From Sphingobacterium detergens (GTDB taxonomy: Bacteria; Bacteroidota; Bacteroidia; Sphingobacteriales; Sphingobacteriaceae): DNA of 64,000 nucleotides. Positions 1 through 8,029 of the stretch are shown here, in pieces; the stretch's first letter is position 1, and every line of letters begins with the position of its first letter. Both the position numbers and the translations under genes were made by a program. The notes beneath the pieces are model-generated. The model was not told the DNA's origin. It did not search any database and was given only the letters and a program-made list of their open reading frames with translations. The stretch is taken from positions 1 to 64,000 of the forward strand of contig NZ_RAPY01000007.1 of NCBI RefSeq assembly GCF_003610355.1, in the 5' to 3' direction.

Positions 1-41
1 CTCTTCTTTCGAAGTAACCGTCCCTCCCTTGCGGAGTGGTG

Positions 42-73
42 CAAAGATAGGGAGTTTACTAACAAACTTCCAA
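42..73 (-). promoter_or_regulatory. Strong rRNA-style promoter reading out of the window
   Basis: On the minus strand a TTGG element (70-73) and a TATCTTTG element (42-49) are separated by 20 nt, close to the Bacteroidota primary sigma consensus TTG-N19-TAnnTTTG. An A-rich stretch (about 74-100) lies upstream like an UP element. The region downstream of the -7 box starts CACCACTCC and contains a small hairpin (CTCC, GCAA, GGAG). This layout resembles leaders of 16S rRNA operons in Sphingobacteriaceae as I remember them, so an rRNA operon may start just left of position 1. The promoter elements are seen; the rRNA identity is inference. Confidence 0.55.
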
Positions 74-220
74 GCCTTTTGTTCTTATTTATTTCATTTT
101 GCCGCTAACTCGCTGTGAACTTGGTCGATTCTTTTTGTAAAACAGGATCCCCAGGGGGCTCCGGAGGACAAAAAAGGACGGTTATGGCCAGATCGGACGC
201 AGGGAAACAGCGCCGAGACT

Positions 221-307
221 GTGGAAACGCTGTGGAAAGGCGGCGCAAGGGGATGGTGGAACCGCAGCGGATACACAGTGGAAAGGTCGGGAAATGCAGT
301 GGAAAGG
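221..307. repeat. Five phased GTGGAA repeats
   Basis: GTGGAA begins at 221, 232, 256, 278 and 299, so the spacings are 11, 24, 22 and 21 bp. Four copies continue as GTGGAAA and three as GTGGAAAGG. The two copies preceded by T read TTTCCACA on the other strand, similar to a DnaA box but not a full match. The approximate helical phasing suggests protein binding on one DNA face. Confidence 0.6.
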
Positions 308-410
308 TTGCAGCAGGGTCAGCTATACGCAATGGCGGCCCAAAGGACGACTGGTTCGCCCGTTCTCCGGGGGTTGCCCATACCTTCTTCGCCCTTCCTT
401 CGGCCTCCAC

Positions 411-495
411 CTATCGTTTACCTATCGTTTCTCTATCCATTCCCTATCGTTTGGATAGGTGGACGATAGGGAACGGATAGAGAATATATAGAGAA
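411..495. repeat. 11-bp phased CTATC / GATAG array with dyad symmetry
   Basis: CTATC begins at 411, 422, 433 and 444; GATAG begins at 454, 465 and 476, and a variant TATAG at 487. Within each half every step is exactly 11 bp. The left units are CTATCGTTTAC, CTATCGTTTCT, CTATCCATTCC and CTATCGTTTGG. The halves form an inverted repeat, with arms 429-450 and 463-484 matching at 21 of 22 positions around a 12-nt loop. No coding explanation is visible. Confidence 0.85.
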
Positions 496-510
496 TTTCC
501 GAACAAAGGG

Positions 511-547
511 CGAAGCGCGGCCGAACGAGACCCGAAGCGCGGCCGAA
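511..547. repeat. 15-bp direct repeat, 22-bp period
   Basis: CGAAGCGCGGCCGAA occurs at 511-525 and again at 533-547. The 22-bp offset is two helical turns, the same phasing as the neighbouring arrays. It is GC-rich DNA unlike the gene-bearing rest of the window. Confidence 0.7.
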
Positions 548-820
548 AAAGGCCAAGTACGCGCGGATCGGCCGCAGTAAGGTCGCGACAAGGCCGAATA
601 GAGTTACCAAACAGCTGCTCCCCGATGGGGATAACTGTTCTTATATTGATCATAAGGTCCCGTATTTTGTAATGGAGCGGGAGTAGAAGTGATCCGGGGA
701 TTTCAGAAAAATCCGAACAGTACAGAAAAAGCCTCCTATACAACGGTAGGACAACCGGCAGATTGCTTCCTAACTGTCTCCATAATAAAAGGGATATTAC
801 TTAGTATTAACAGGGGGTTA

Positions 821-860
821 ACACCGGTATAACAGGGGTAAATCCCTGTTATACCGGTGT
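821..860. repeat. Perfect 17-bp inverted repeat
   Basis: Arms at 821-837 (ACACCGGTATAACAGGG) and 844-860 are exact reverse complements with a 6-nt loop. Each arm also contains the palindrome ACCGGT. There is no T-run after either arm, so a simple intrinsic terminator is unlikely; an operator, a cruciform or the remains of a small mobile element are possible. Confidence 0.7.
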
Positions 861-1362
861 AATATTGGTGTTAAGACTTAAGTATAACTTTTTTAGCTGT
901 GAACCAGGTAGGGAGTAATCCCAGAGATGGGCTGGAGCGGGATCGGAAAAGAGGGCCTAATGACTGACCCCGGAATTCCTGTGGACCTCCGTCGAGACAG
1001 CTTTAGCATCTGTCCGTGCTGTGTCCATGATGAGTCCGCCTTAAGTCCACGTCTTAGCATGGAAACAGTATGTTTGCAGTCTGGACTTACAGCGCTAAAA
1101 TCTGCACTCAGACACCTTTAAATCCCGATTCAGGAGTAACCAAAAGCCGAAACGCAGCGCCAAAAAACACTAAACACGTGGACTAACTCGCCGGAAACGC
1201 AGTTTTTTTGAAACAAAAGGATTCAAAAAACCACGGATCAAAAAATATGAATTCAGCAGATTACTTCCCATAAAAAGCAAAATGCGAGCTCCGCCAAAAG
1301 TATGCGATCTCCACTAATAGCTTTAAATAGTATCTCAAATAGAATTTAAGATATAAACAGAA

Positions 1363-2535
1363 TTAAGAAGAAAATGCATTGAGCCCTGTGATATCCTGAC
1401 CAGTAATCAATAAATGGATATCGTGAGTTCCTTCATATGTAATAACAGACTCAAGATTCATCATATGTCGCATAATTGGAAAATCCCCGACAATGCCCAT
1501 TCCTCCCAAAATCTGCCGGGATTCACGCGCAATCTGCAAAGCCATATGCACATTATTCCGTTTGGCCATCGAAATTTGCTGTGGAGTTGCTTTCCCTTCA
1601 TTCTTTAAAAGCCCCAAACGCCAAGACAATAACTGTGCCTTCGTAATTTCTGTCAGGAATTCAGCCAATTTTTTCTGTTGCAACTGAAACCCGCCAATTG
1701 GTCGGTCAAATTGTTGACGCTCCAGAGCATATTGAACAGCCGTTTCATAACAATCGATCGCCGCTCCTATCACACCCCAAGATATTCCATATCGTGCAGA
1801 ATTCAAACAAGACAGCGGCCCACGCATCGAGTTTACCTCAGGCAATACATTTTCAGCAGGAATAAAGACATCATGAAAAACCAGCTCGCCAGTTTTAGAA
1901 GCTCGTAAAGACCACTTATGTAATGTTTCCGGTGTTTCAAAACCATCCATTCCTCGTTCAACAATTACCCCTCGCACTTTTCCCGCCTCATCGCGTGCCC
2001 AAACTACAGCAAGATCACATACTGGTGAATTTGTAATCCACATCTTAGCACCGTTCAATAAAAAACCACCATTACTCGCTGTCAATCGTGTTTCCATCCC
2101 TCCGGGATCAGAACCGTGGTTCGGTTCGGTTAAACCAAAAGAGCCCACAAGCTCCCCGGAAGCAAGTCCCGGCAAATATTTACGGCGTTGCTCCTCGCTA
2201 CCATAGGTATATATCGGATACATCACCAAAGAAGATTGCACCGAAGCCGCAGAACGAACAGCAGAATCACCGGCCTCCAGTTCCTGCATAATCAAACCAT
2301 AAGAAATCTGATCTAATCCCGCGCCACCATATTCGACTGGAATATAAGGACCTAAAGCACCTATTGCACCAAGTTTGGGCATCAACCCTTCTATGGCCTG
2401 ATGTGCCTGTGCTGCATCTTCTATGACTGGTTTTATCTCTGACCGAACAAAATCCCGAACAGCACGACGGACAAGCTTGTGCTCCTCCGATAAAAGGTCA
2501 TCCATTTGAAAATAATCAACATTTATTTGTTTCAT
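1363..2535 (-). CDS. gcdH: Glutaryl-CoA dehydrogenase (acyl-CoA dehydrogenase family)
   Basis: FAD enzyme that oxidises and decarboxylates glutaryl-CoA to crotonyl-CoA, the late step of lysine degradation. The 390-residue protein has the acyl-CoA dehydrogenase N-terminal helical domain, the FAD-contacting segment GSFGLTEPNHGSD in the middle and the glutaryl-CoA dehydrogenase signature TYEGTHDIH near the end, where Glu368 is the expected catalytic base. I chose the Met at 2535 because an upstream in-frame Met (2592) would lie inside the predicted promoter and adds residues not typical of the family. It is divergent from the aminoadipate-semialdehyde dehydrogenase and lysine aminotransferase genes, which supports the glutaryl-CoA assignment over a generic short-chain acyl-CoA dehydrogenase. 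Confidence 0.9.
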   Translation of the reverse strand: MKQINVDYFQMDDLLSEEHKLVRRAVRDFVRSEIKPVIEDAAQAHQAIEGLMPKLGAIGALGPYIPVEYGGAGLDQISYGLIMQELEAGDSAVRSAASVQSSLVMYPIYTYGSEEQRRKYLPGLASGELVGSFGLTEPNHGSDPGGMETRLTASNGGFLLNGAKMWITNSPVCDLAVVWARDEAGKVRGVIVERGMDGFETPETLHKWSLRASKTGELVFHDVFIPAENVLPEVNSMRGPLSCLNSARYGISWGVIGAAIDCYETAVQYALERQQFDRPIGGFQLQQKKLAEFLTEITKAQLLSWRLGLLKNEGKATPQQISMAKRNNVHMALQIARESRQILGGMGIVGDFPIMRHMMNLESVITYEGTHDIHLLITGQDITGLNAFSS

Positions 2536-2560
2536 AATCGTATAGTCTACATTAGCTTCT

Positions 2561-2592
2561 CTAAGATAATAAAATATTTTCAAACTGAACAA
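2561..2592 (-). promoter_or_regulatory. Probable gcdH promoter
   Basis: On the minus strand TTG (2590-2592) is followed after 21 nt by TATCTTAG (2561-2568), a near match to TAnnTTTG. Transcription would begin near 2554, about 18 nt before the chosen gcdH start. Confidence 0.4.
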
Positions 2593-2606
2593 TATTCACA
2601 CACAAC

Positions 2607-2637
2607 TTGTTTAACAGAATTTTATTCCCTATATTTA
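2607..2637 (+). promoter_or_regulatory. Probable promoter of the lysine-degradation genes
   Basis: TTG (2607-2609), a 20-nt spacer and TATATTTA (2630-2637) fit the Bacteroidota promoter with one mismatch. The start would be near 2643, about 23 nt before the next gene. It lies back to back with the gcdH promoter, so the divergent genes could share control. Confidence 0.45.
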
Positions 2638-2665
2638 ACATATTCCACGAATAAAATAAACCATT

Positions 2666-4195
2666 ATGATAAAAAAAGAACTTAAAATACTCGGCATAAC
2701 ATCCCAGAATTTAGGCTCGTCAACAGGCCAAAAGTGGTTTTCTGGTGGTGAGGTATTCGAATCCCTATCTCCTGTAGATGGAAAACTCATTGCAAAAGTG
2801 TCCGGTAGCAGCCAGAAGGATTATGAGACAGTCATCGGTGATGCCCAAAACGCGTTCAAAGCATGGCGACTTATCCCCGCTCCCAAGAGGGGAGACATTA
2901 TCCGTCAACTAGGCGATAAATTACGAGAATTGAAACCGACACTCGGAAAATTAGTATCCTATGAGATGGGGAAATCCTATCAAGAAGGTATGGGGGAAGT
3001 ACAAGAAATGATTGACATCTGTGACTTCGCGCTGGGGCTATCCCGACAACTCTATGGCAATACCATTCATTCTGAACGTCCCGGCCATCGCATGTATGAC
3101 CAATATCATCCTTTGGGTGTGGTTGGTATTATTACCGCCTTCAATTTCCCTGTAGCCGTGTGGGCATGGAATACAGCCATCGCTTTGGTTTGCGGAAACA
3201 CAGTCGTATGGAAACCCAGTGAGAAAACGCCACTATGTGCCATTGCCTGCCAAAAACTATTAGCAGAAATCCTCCATAAAAATGGATTACCTGAAGGTAT
3301 CTCCAACTTGGTCATGGGCGACAAAGAAGTCGGTGAATGGCTTGCTGCTGACAACCGCATCTCCTTGGTGTCGGCAACAGGATCAACACGAATGGGAAAA
3401 GAAGTTGCTGTTACCGTCGCACAACGGCTGGGTAAAACGCTACTGGAACTTGGTGGCAACAATGCGATTATTGTTACCCCAGATGCAGACCTCAATATGA
3501 CAATCATCGGTGCCGTATTTGGAGCCGTAGGGACAGCAGCACAACGCTGCACTAGCACACGACGACTGATTATCCATGAGAGTATCTACGACAAAGTCAA
3601 GAAACAACTGACAAAAGCCTATGGTCAATTAAAAATTGGCGACCCTTTGGATACAAAAAATCATGTAGGACCATTGATTGATAAAGCCGCCGTAAAATCA
3701 TACCTAAACGCACTAGACAAAATTAAAACACAAGGGGGGAAACTTCTTATTAAAGGAAAAGTACTAGAAGGCAAAGGTTACGAAAGTGGTTGCTATGTAC
3801 AGCCTGTTATTGCGGAAGTCGAAAATCATTATGAGATCGTGCAACACGAAACTTTCGCTCCCATTCTATATTTAATAAAGTATCAAGGCGACATAGGCAA
3901 TGCTATCGCCTTGCAAAATGGTGTCAGCCAAGGCCTGTCCTCAGCTGTGATGACAAACAATCTGAGAGAAGCCGAACTATTTCTCAGCGCCGCCGGATCG
4001 GATTGTGGCATAGCAAACGTCAATATCGGTACCTCAGGTGCAGAAATCGGTGGGGCATTTGGCGGAGAAAAAGATACCGGAGGTGGTAGAGAATCTGGTT
4101 CGGATGCATGGAAAGCATATATGCGTCGTCAGACAAATACCATTAATTACACAACAGACTTACCATTGGCACAAGGTATAAAATTTGATTTATAA
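2666..4195 (+). CDS. amaB: L-aminoadipate-semialdehyde dehydrogenase (ALDH7 family)
   Basis: NAD(P)-dependent aldehyde dehydrogenase of the antiquitin/ALDH7 type, expected to oxidise 2-aminoadipate 6-semialdehyde (or its cyclic form piperideine-6-carboxylate) to 2-aminoadipate. It has 509 residues, normal for ALDH7. The general base Glu261 sits in TLLELGGNN and the nucleophile Cys295 in QRCTSTRR, both in family positions; the cofactor-binding segment ATGSTRMGKEV is also present. The lysine 6-aminotransferase gene follows 19 nt downstream of the stop, and that enzyme makes this one's substrate. A role with another aldehyde is possible but the neighbours argue for lysine degradation. Confidence 0.88.
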   Translation: MIKKELKILGITSQNLGSSTGQKWFSGGEVFESLSPVDGKLIAKVSGSSQKDYETVIGDAQNAFKAWRLIPAPKRGDIIRQLGDKLRELKPTLGKLVSYEMGKSYQEGMGEVQEMIDICDFALGLSRQLYGNTIHSERPGHRMYDQYHPLGVVGIITAFNFPVAVWAWNTAIALVCGNTVVWKPSEKTPLCAIACQKLLAEILHKNGLPEGISNLVMGDKEVGEWLAADNRISLVSATGSTRMGKEVAVTVAQRLGKTLLELGGNNAIIVTPDADLNMTIIGAVFGAVGTAAQRCTSTRRLIIHESIYDKVKKQLTKAYGQLKIGDPLDTKNHVGPLIDKAAVKSYLNALDKIKTQGGKLLIKGKVLEGKGYESGCYVQPVIAEVENHYEIVQHETFAPILYLIKYQGDIGNAIALQNGVSQGLSSAVMTNNLREAELFLSAAGSDCGIANVNIGTSGAEIGGAFGGEKDTGGGRESGSDAWKAYMRRQTNTINYTTDLPLAQGIKFDL

Positions 4196-4214
4196 ACCAT
4201 TCAGATTCGAAATT

Positions 4215-5501
4215 ATGAGCAACGTACATGAAAGACTAAGTAAACATATATTGGCAGACGGGTTTCCACTGGTCATGGATATGGAAAAATCACACGGCTC
4301 TTATGTTGTCGATGAAAATGGGGACGAATACCTGGATATGTTTAGCATGTTTGCCTCTATGGCTGTTGGCTATAACCATCCCCATCTGGTTAAGCATCGT
4401 GAGTTTCTAGGCAAAATGGCAGTCAACAAGCCTGCTATATCGGATATCTACCCCAAAGAATTCGCAGATTTTGTGGATACCTTCGACCGTGTGGCAATAC
4501 CAAAAGAACTCCCCTATGCATTTTTTATTTCTGGTGGAGCATTGGCCGTGGAAAATGCATTGAAAGCAGCCTTTGACTGGAAAACTAGACTTAATTTCGC
4601 TCAGGGCATACAAAAAGAAGCGAGTCAGGTCATCCATTTTAAACAGGCTTTTCACGGTAGATCGGGCTATACGCTCTCCCTAACAAATACGCAGGATCCC
4701 CGAAAGTATATGTATTTTCCAAAGTTCAATTGGCCACGTATTGTAAACCCCAAATTAACGTATCCATTAACGACAGAAAATATCAGCCAAACAATAAACG
4801 TAGAGGAGAAAGCAATCGCAGAGATCAATCAGGCCATCCACGACAACCCCAACGATATTGCCTGCATTATCATTGAACCAATACAGGGCGAGGGTGGAGA
4901 CAATCATTTTCGGAAAGAATTTTTCCAGCAACTGCGCCAGATCTGCGACAAGAATGAAATTCTCCTGATTTTCGATGAAGTACAAACGGGGCTGGGTATT
5001 ACCGGAAAAATGTGGGCTTATCAACATTATGATATTATACCAGATGTACTTGCTTTTGGTAAGAAAGCCCAGGTTTGTGGCATATTAGCGAGCAGGGAAA
5101 AATTTGATCAAGTGGAACATCATGTGTTCAAAGAATCCAGTCGGATCAACTCCACCTTTGGGGGAGATTTTATAGACATGCTCCGCTTTAAACTAATTCT
5201 TGAAGTGATCGAACAGGAAAATCTCTTGGCGAATGCTGCTGAAAAAGGAACTTATCTTAAGAGTAAACTACGGGAAGTTATGAAAGATAGACCGCAACTC
5301 AGTAACTTAAGAGGTGAAGGATTATTTGTTGCGCTGGATTTTGATTCTGCAGATTCCCGTAACGAATTTATCAAAAGGGCTTATGCCAATAAATTGATCA
5401 TGCTGGGCTGTGGTGAAAAAAGTATACGATTCAGACCGCATCTTAATATCAGCAAGGAAGATATTGACAAAACGATCATGATCATCGAAAACAGTCTATA
5501 A
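4215..5501 (+). CDS. lat: L-lysine 6-aminotransferase
   Basis: Class III PLP aminotransferase predicted to move the epsilon-amino group of lysine to 2-oxoglutarate, giving aminoadipate semialdehyde and glutamate. The 428-residue protein has the Lat-like N-terminal half (DENGDEYLDMFSMFASMAVG), the PLP-aspartate motif LIFDEVQTGLG and the Schiff-base lysine in FGKKAQVCGI (Lys283 or Lys284). An alternative start at 4185 overlaps the previous gene; I prefer 4215 because MSNVHERLSKH begins the conserved part and the context is A-rich. With amaB it forms a two-gene operon for the entry into lysine degradation. Confidence 0.9.
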   Translation: MSNVHERLSKHILADGFPLVMDMEKSHGSYVVDENGDEYLDMFSMFASMAVGYNHPHLVKHREFLGKMAVNKPAISDIYPKEFADFVDTFDRVAIPKELPYAFFISGGALAVENALKAAFDWKTRLNFAQGIQKEASQVIHFKQAFHGRSGYTLSLTNTQDPRKYMYFPKFNWPRIVNPKLTYPLTTENISQTINVEEKAIAEINQAIHDNPNDIACIIIEPIQGEGGDNHFRKEFFQQLRQICDKNEILLIFDEVQTGLGITGKMWAYQHYDIIPDVLAFGKKAQVCGILASREKFDQVEHHVFKESSRINSTFGGDFIDMLRFKLILEVIEQENLLANAAEKGTYLKSKLREVMKDRPQLSNLRGEGLFVALDFDSADSRNEFIKRAYANKLIMLGCGEKSIRFRPHLNISKEDIDKTIMIIENSL

Positions 5502-5507
5502 AAAAAA

Positions 5508-5546
5508 TGCAGTACTATTGGTGACTAATCCACAAATAGTACTGCA
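5508..5546 (-). terminator. Terminator between lat and the SUFU gene
   Basis: A perfect 12-bp stem (5508-5519 with 5535-5546) with a 15-nt loop. Read on the minus strand it is followed by a T-run, so it mainly ends the minus-strand SUFU-domain transcript. Confidence 0.75.
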
Positions 5547-5563
5547 CTTATTGACCAAGGTCA

Positions 5564-6358
5564 TTATTTTCTACAAACATTTGGACGATCAATGTCCACA
5601 AGCTCTGATATTCCATATTCATCAAAAAGATCCAATAAGGCATCTGTTCCTTCTTCCAGTTTGAAATCCATCTCTTCTTTATAAACTGGAATCATTGCAT
5701 AGAAATTAATGATATTACCATCTTTTGTTTGAAGTTCTAAAAATTCTTCATCAAAGCTCAACATCGGAGGCAATAAGAGCATACAGCCAAAACCGGTATT
5801 TGCTATTTCGTCGGCCTCCATCCCATTGGGAATAGTATGGCCATAACCTAACCATGTTTTATACTCATGTGGAAAACGCGCTAACCTTTTCAAAAAGTAG
5901 ACTGGCCAATAGTTGTTATCATCCTTAAACTCTTCATCCCCTATTTTCCAATCAGCAGGAAGTACCACCATCAACTCGGCACGCTCGTAGGCTTCCTTAT
6001 CGTCTATTTCCTCTGGAACGTTCATGGGAAGGTCGCTCATACCAGAAGTTACCAGGATATTGTATGGATAATTCGCACTAGGCTTGATCCAGTGTACATC
6101 AATATGTACCAATTCGGATATAATTTCGTGAAATACCAGATCTGGTTCAGCGATATATTTTGTCAAATGCTCTTCTATCTCTTCAAGATACACACATTGT
6201 ACCTCAGGGAATAGATCTTTCGGATCTTTTTCCTCAGGCTGACTTTCATAACGATATATGGTCGAACCTCCAGCAGTAATTTCGACATCTTTCTTTTCAG
6301 TGGAAGATTCGTCCTCTCCCCCGCTCATGATTTTTTTGACTTTATCCCAAAATGACAT
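5564..6358 (-). CDS. Suppressor-of-fused (SUFU) domain protein
   Basis: A 264-residue soluble protein. The N-terminal 35 residues are charged and low complexity; the rest matches the bacterial SUFU-like fold as I recognise it, with VLPADWKIGD, then RFPHEYKTWLGYGHT, then LLLPPM and INFYAMIPVYKEEMDFKLEEG. In bacteria such domains occur as stand-alone proteins of unknown role and as immunity proteins next to polymorphic toxins. No toxin, RHS or secretion gene is beside it here, so an immunity role is not supported. No signal peptide or membrane segment is visible. It is transcribed alone and has a strong terminator. Confidence 0.75.
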   Translation of the reverse strand: MSFWDKVKKIMSGGEDESSTEKKDVEITAGGSTIYRYESQPEEKDPKDLFPEVQCVYLEEIEEHLTKYIAEPDLVFHEIISELVHIDVHWIKPSANYPYNILVTSGMSDLPMNVPEEIDDKEAYERAELMVVLPADWKIGDEEFKDDNNYWPVYFLKRLARFPHEYKTWLGYGHTIPNGMEADEIANTGFGCMLLLPPMLSFDEEFLELQTKDGNIINFYAMIPVYKEEMDFKLEEGTDALLDLFDEYGISELVDIDRPNVCRK

Positions 6359-6405
6359 ATGAAGTGAATAAATGGTTAATTTCCTAAATTACATTTGTAT
6401 TTCAA

Positions 6406-6855
6406 TTATTCAATAACAGCGACTACTGGCTGCCGAAATTTTGTTTTGACTGGCTTTCCCTTGACTAAAGCTGGCATCCACTGCGGGGATTTCCGCATTG
6501 CCGCCAATACGGCTTTCGCAAATTCAGGGCTCACCTTCTCCCGATTCTCAATTTCAATATTACAAATAGCCCCATCTTCACAAACGATAAAATTAAGAAT
6601 CGCAGTCTGTTTGGAGCCATATTTTGCATAAGCAACACTATCCATAGCTCCGACAGTTCGTGTCAAATCGAGATTATTCTGTAAAAATCTGGACCAGGCC
6701 ACCACCCCGCCCTTAAAATAAGGAAAATCATCTACCTTTTGGGCTATACTATCTGCAGGTATGTTACGAACAGCAGCAGTCTGCGCCCGTGAAGTCAAAC
6801 AAACGATAAAAAGCAGGACTGTCGAAACAGTAATTTTAAATTTTGGTGAATACAT
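6406..6855 (-). CDS. Secreted protein with a TonB C-terminal-like domain
   Basis: 149 residues beginning with a signal peptide (about 1-25, ending near SRAQ). The remainder has the pattern of Bacteroidota TonB C-terminal domains: FPYFKGGVVAWSRFLQNNL, then a strand with FIVCEDGAI, then PQWMPALVKGKPVKTKF. Unlike a true TonB it has no N-terminal anchor for ExbB/ExbD and no proline-rich spanning region, so it probably does not transduce energy. It may be a periplasmic partner of another system. Neighbours give no clue. Confidence 0.65.
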   Translation of the reverse strand: MYSPKFKITVSTVLLFIVCLTSRAQTAAVRNIPADSIAQKVDDFPYFKGGVVAWSRFLQNNLDLTRTVGAMDSVAYAKYGSKQTAILNFIVCEDGAICNIEIENREKVSPEFAKAVLAAMRKSPQWMPALVKGKPVKTKFRQPVVAVIE

Positions 6856-6927
6856 ACCTGATCCTATCCATAATCATACCATTTTAACGCGTATTTGGAG
6901 CAACTTATTACTTTATTTTCTTCAGAT

Positions 6928-7911
6928 TCAATTTATAGGCATATCAACATCCGTGATAAAAGCTCCTTGATCATCCAGTAAAAAGCTAATTGGTTGTTCT
7001 GGATTTTTAATAATTTCGAACAAGGTCAAACCCCAAGGTTTCCAGAAATTTTCCAGTACCTGACCGTAGGTCTTATTCTGCCAATGATCGAATATAGGCT
7101 TCATAGACATATCCGCTAACGGCATAGGTTCAACATATACTTTCTGAGGTGTATTTAAATAGGTGTAATCCGGCAGGCGGTTAAAAAGGTAAGCAGAGTA
7201 GAAATAGCGCGCACACAACTCTTCAAACTGTATGGGGTGAAGCTTTTTGCCTGCAATCGTCTTCAATATGTCTTCATGATAGATATTGTTTGTTGCATTA
7301 TCCTGAAGGCAGGCAATAACCGCAAAATCTTTCATTCGAATAGAAAAAATCAAGGTATTTATTTCATCACGATACATAAAAGTATCAGGCGCATTTTCTA
7401 CTGGCACTACAACAAGGGAAAATGGGAAAGTATTTTCAAATTCCATCGGAACGACCAACGACTGCAACATGGCGTGCAAGTTGGTAAAACGCTGTGCCAG
7501 CGCCTGCGAAAAGTTCATATCCTCACCTGAGGCTTTCTGCTGGCGGATTCCAGCAAGAATTTCGTTATAGACAACGCCATAGATGATTTTTGTCATCCAT
7601 TGAAAAAGTAGCAAAGGATCTAATTGGCTGACCGCTTCGTAGCCCTGCTCAAATGATTGCTCAACGGCACGTTCCATTTGTTCTATTGCTTCAGCTGTAT
7701 CAATCGAACATGGAAGCTTGAGTGACTTATAAGTCACTAGATTCTCATCCAACATTTTGAAAGGCTTATCTTCCAATTGAAAAGATTTCATCATCCAAAC
7801 AGGAAAGACCTGGATGCTCTCCTCCTCAGACTGAAGTTTATTGCCTGTTAAAAAACAAATAGCTGGATCAAACTGAAATTGTTTGAATGGATTATACAAA
7901 GTTGTTGCCAT
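6928..7911 (-). CDS. Conserved hypothetical protein, 327 residues
   Basis: I do not recognise this family. The protein is soluble and mostly alpha-helical with aromatic-rich patches (FKQFQFDPAICFLTG at the start, YFYSAYLFNRLPDYTY late) and no signal peptide. I placed the start at 7911 (MATTLYNPF) rather than at an upstream in-frame Met because the upstream stretch is AT-rich and hydrophobic in a way unlike the rest. It is divergent from the GbsR gene with about 150 bp between them. Confidence 0.6.
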   Translation of the reverse strand: MATTLYNPFKQFQFDPAICFLTGNKLQSEEESIQVFPVWMMKSFQLEDKPFKMLDENLVTYKSLKLPCSIDTAEAIEQMERAVEQSFEQGYEAVSQLDPLLLFQWMTKIIYGVVYNEILAGIRQQKASGEDMNFSQALAQRFTNLHAMLQSLVVPMEFENTFPFSLVVVPVENAPDTFMYRDEINTLIFSIRMKDFAVIACLQDNATNNIYHEDILKTIAGKKLHPIQFEELCARYFYSAYLFNRLPDYTYLNTPQKVYVEPMPLADMSMKPIFDHWQNKTYGQVLENFWKPWGLTLFEIIKNPEQPISFLLDDQGAFITDVDMPIN

Positions 7912-8011
7912 AATGCCAGCAAAGTTAATACAAATCAAAAAGGACACAAGAAAAGGAAAACCTTATTACGATATGGTGACTTGTTTATTGAATTTATTTT
8001 ATTTTCAGAAA

Positions 8012-8029
8012 TTTTTGAAAATTCAAAAA
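8012..8029. promoter_or_regulatory. Palindrome over the GbsR promoter, candidate operator
   Basis: TTTTTGAA and TTCAAAAA form a perfect 8-bp dyad around AA. It covers the -33 element of the promoter just below, where a MarR-type repressor would block RNA polymerase. Autoregulation by the adjacent GbsR/MarR protein is inference. Confidence 0.5.

Larger units (their letters stand above)
74..1362. other. Gene-free region with short repeats
   Basis: No reading frame here resembles a protein. The open frames between about 100 and 480 are in GC-rich repetitive DNA, lie on both strands at once and have no recognisable domain. The content is GC-rich from about 130 to 620 and more AT-rich after 1130. 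It holds the phased GTGGAA and CTATC/GATAG repeats, a 15-bp direct repeat and a 17-bp inverted repeat listed separately, plus a weak hairpin with arms near 1202-1212 and 1228-1238. I see no tRNA or transposon end. Confidence 0.6.

Noticed and set aside
105..480. Overlapping open frames of 60-120 codons on both strands
   Set aside because: They lie in GC-rich repetitive DNA, on both strands at once, and contain the phased 11-bp repeats; no domain is recognisable.
221..547. Possible CRISPR array or plasmid iterons
   Set aside because: Repeat units are only 6-15 bp with no variable spacers of constant length, and no Cas or Rep gene is in the window.
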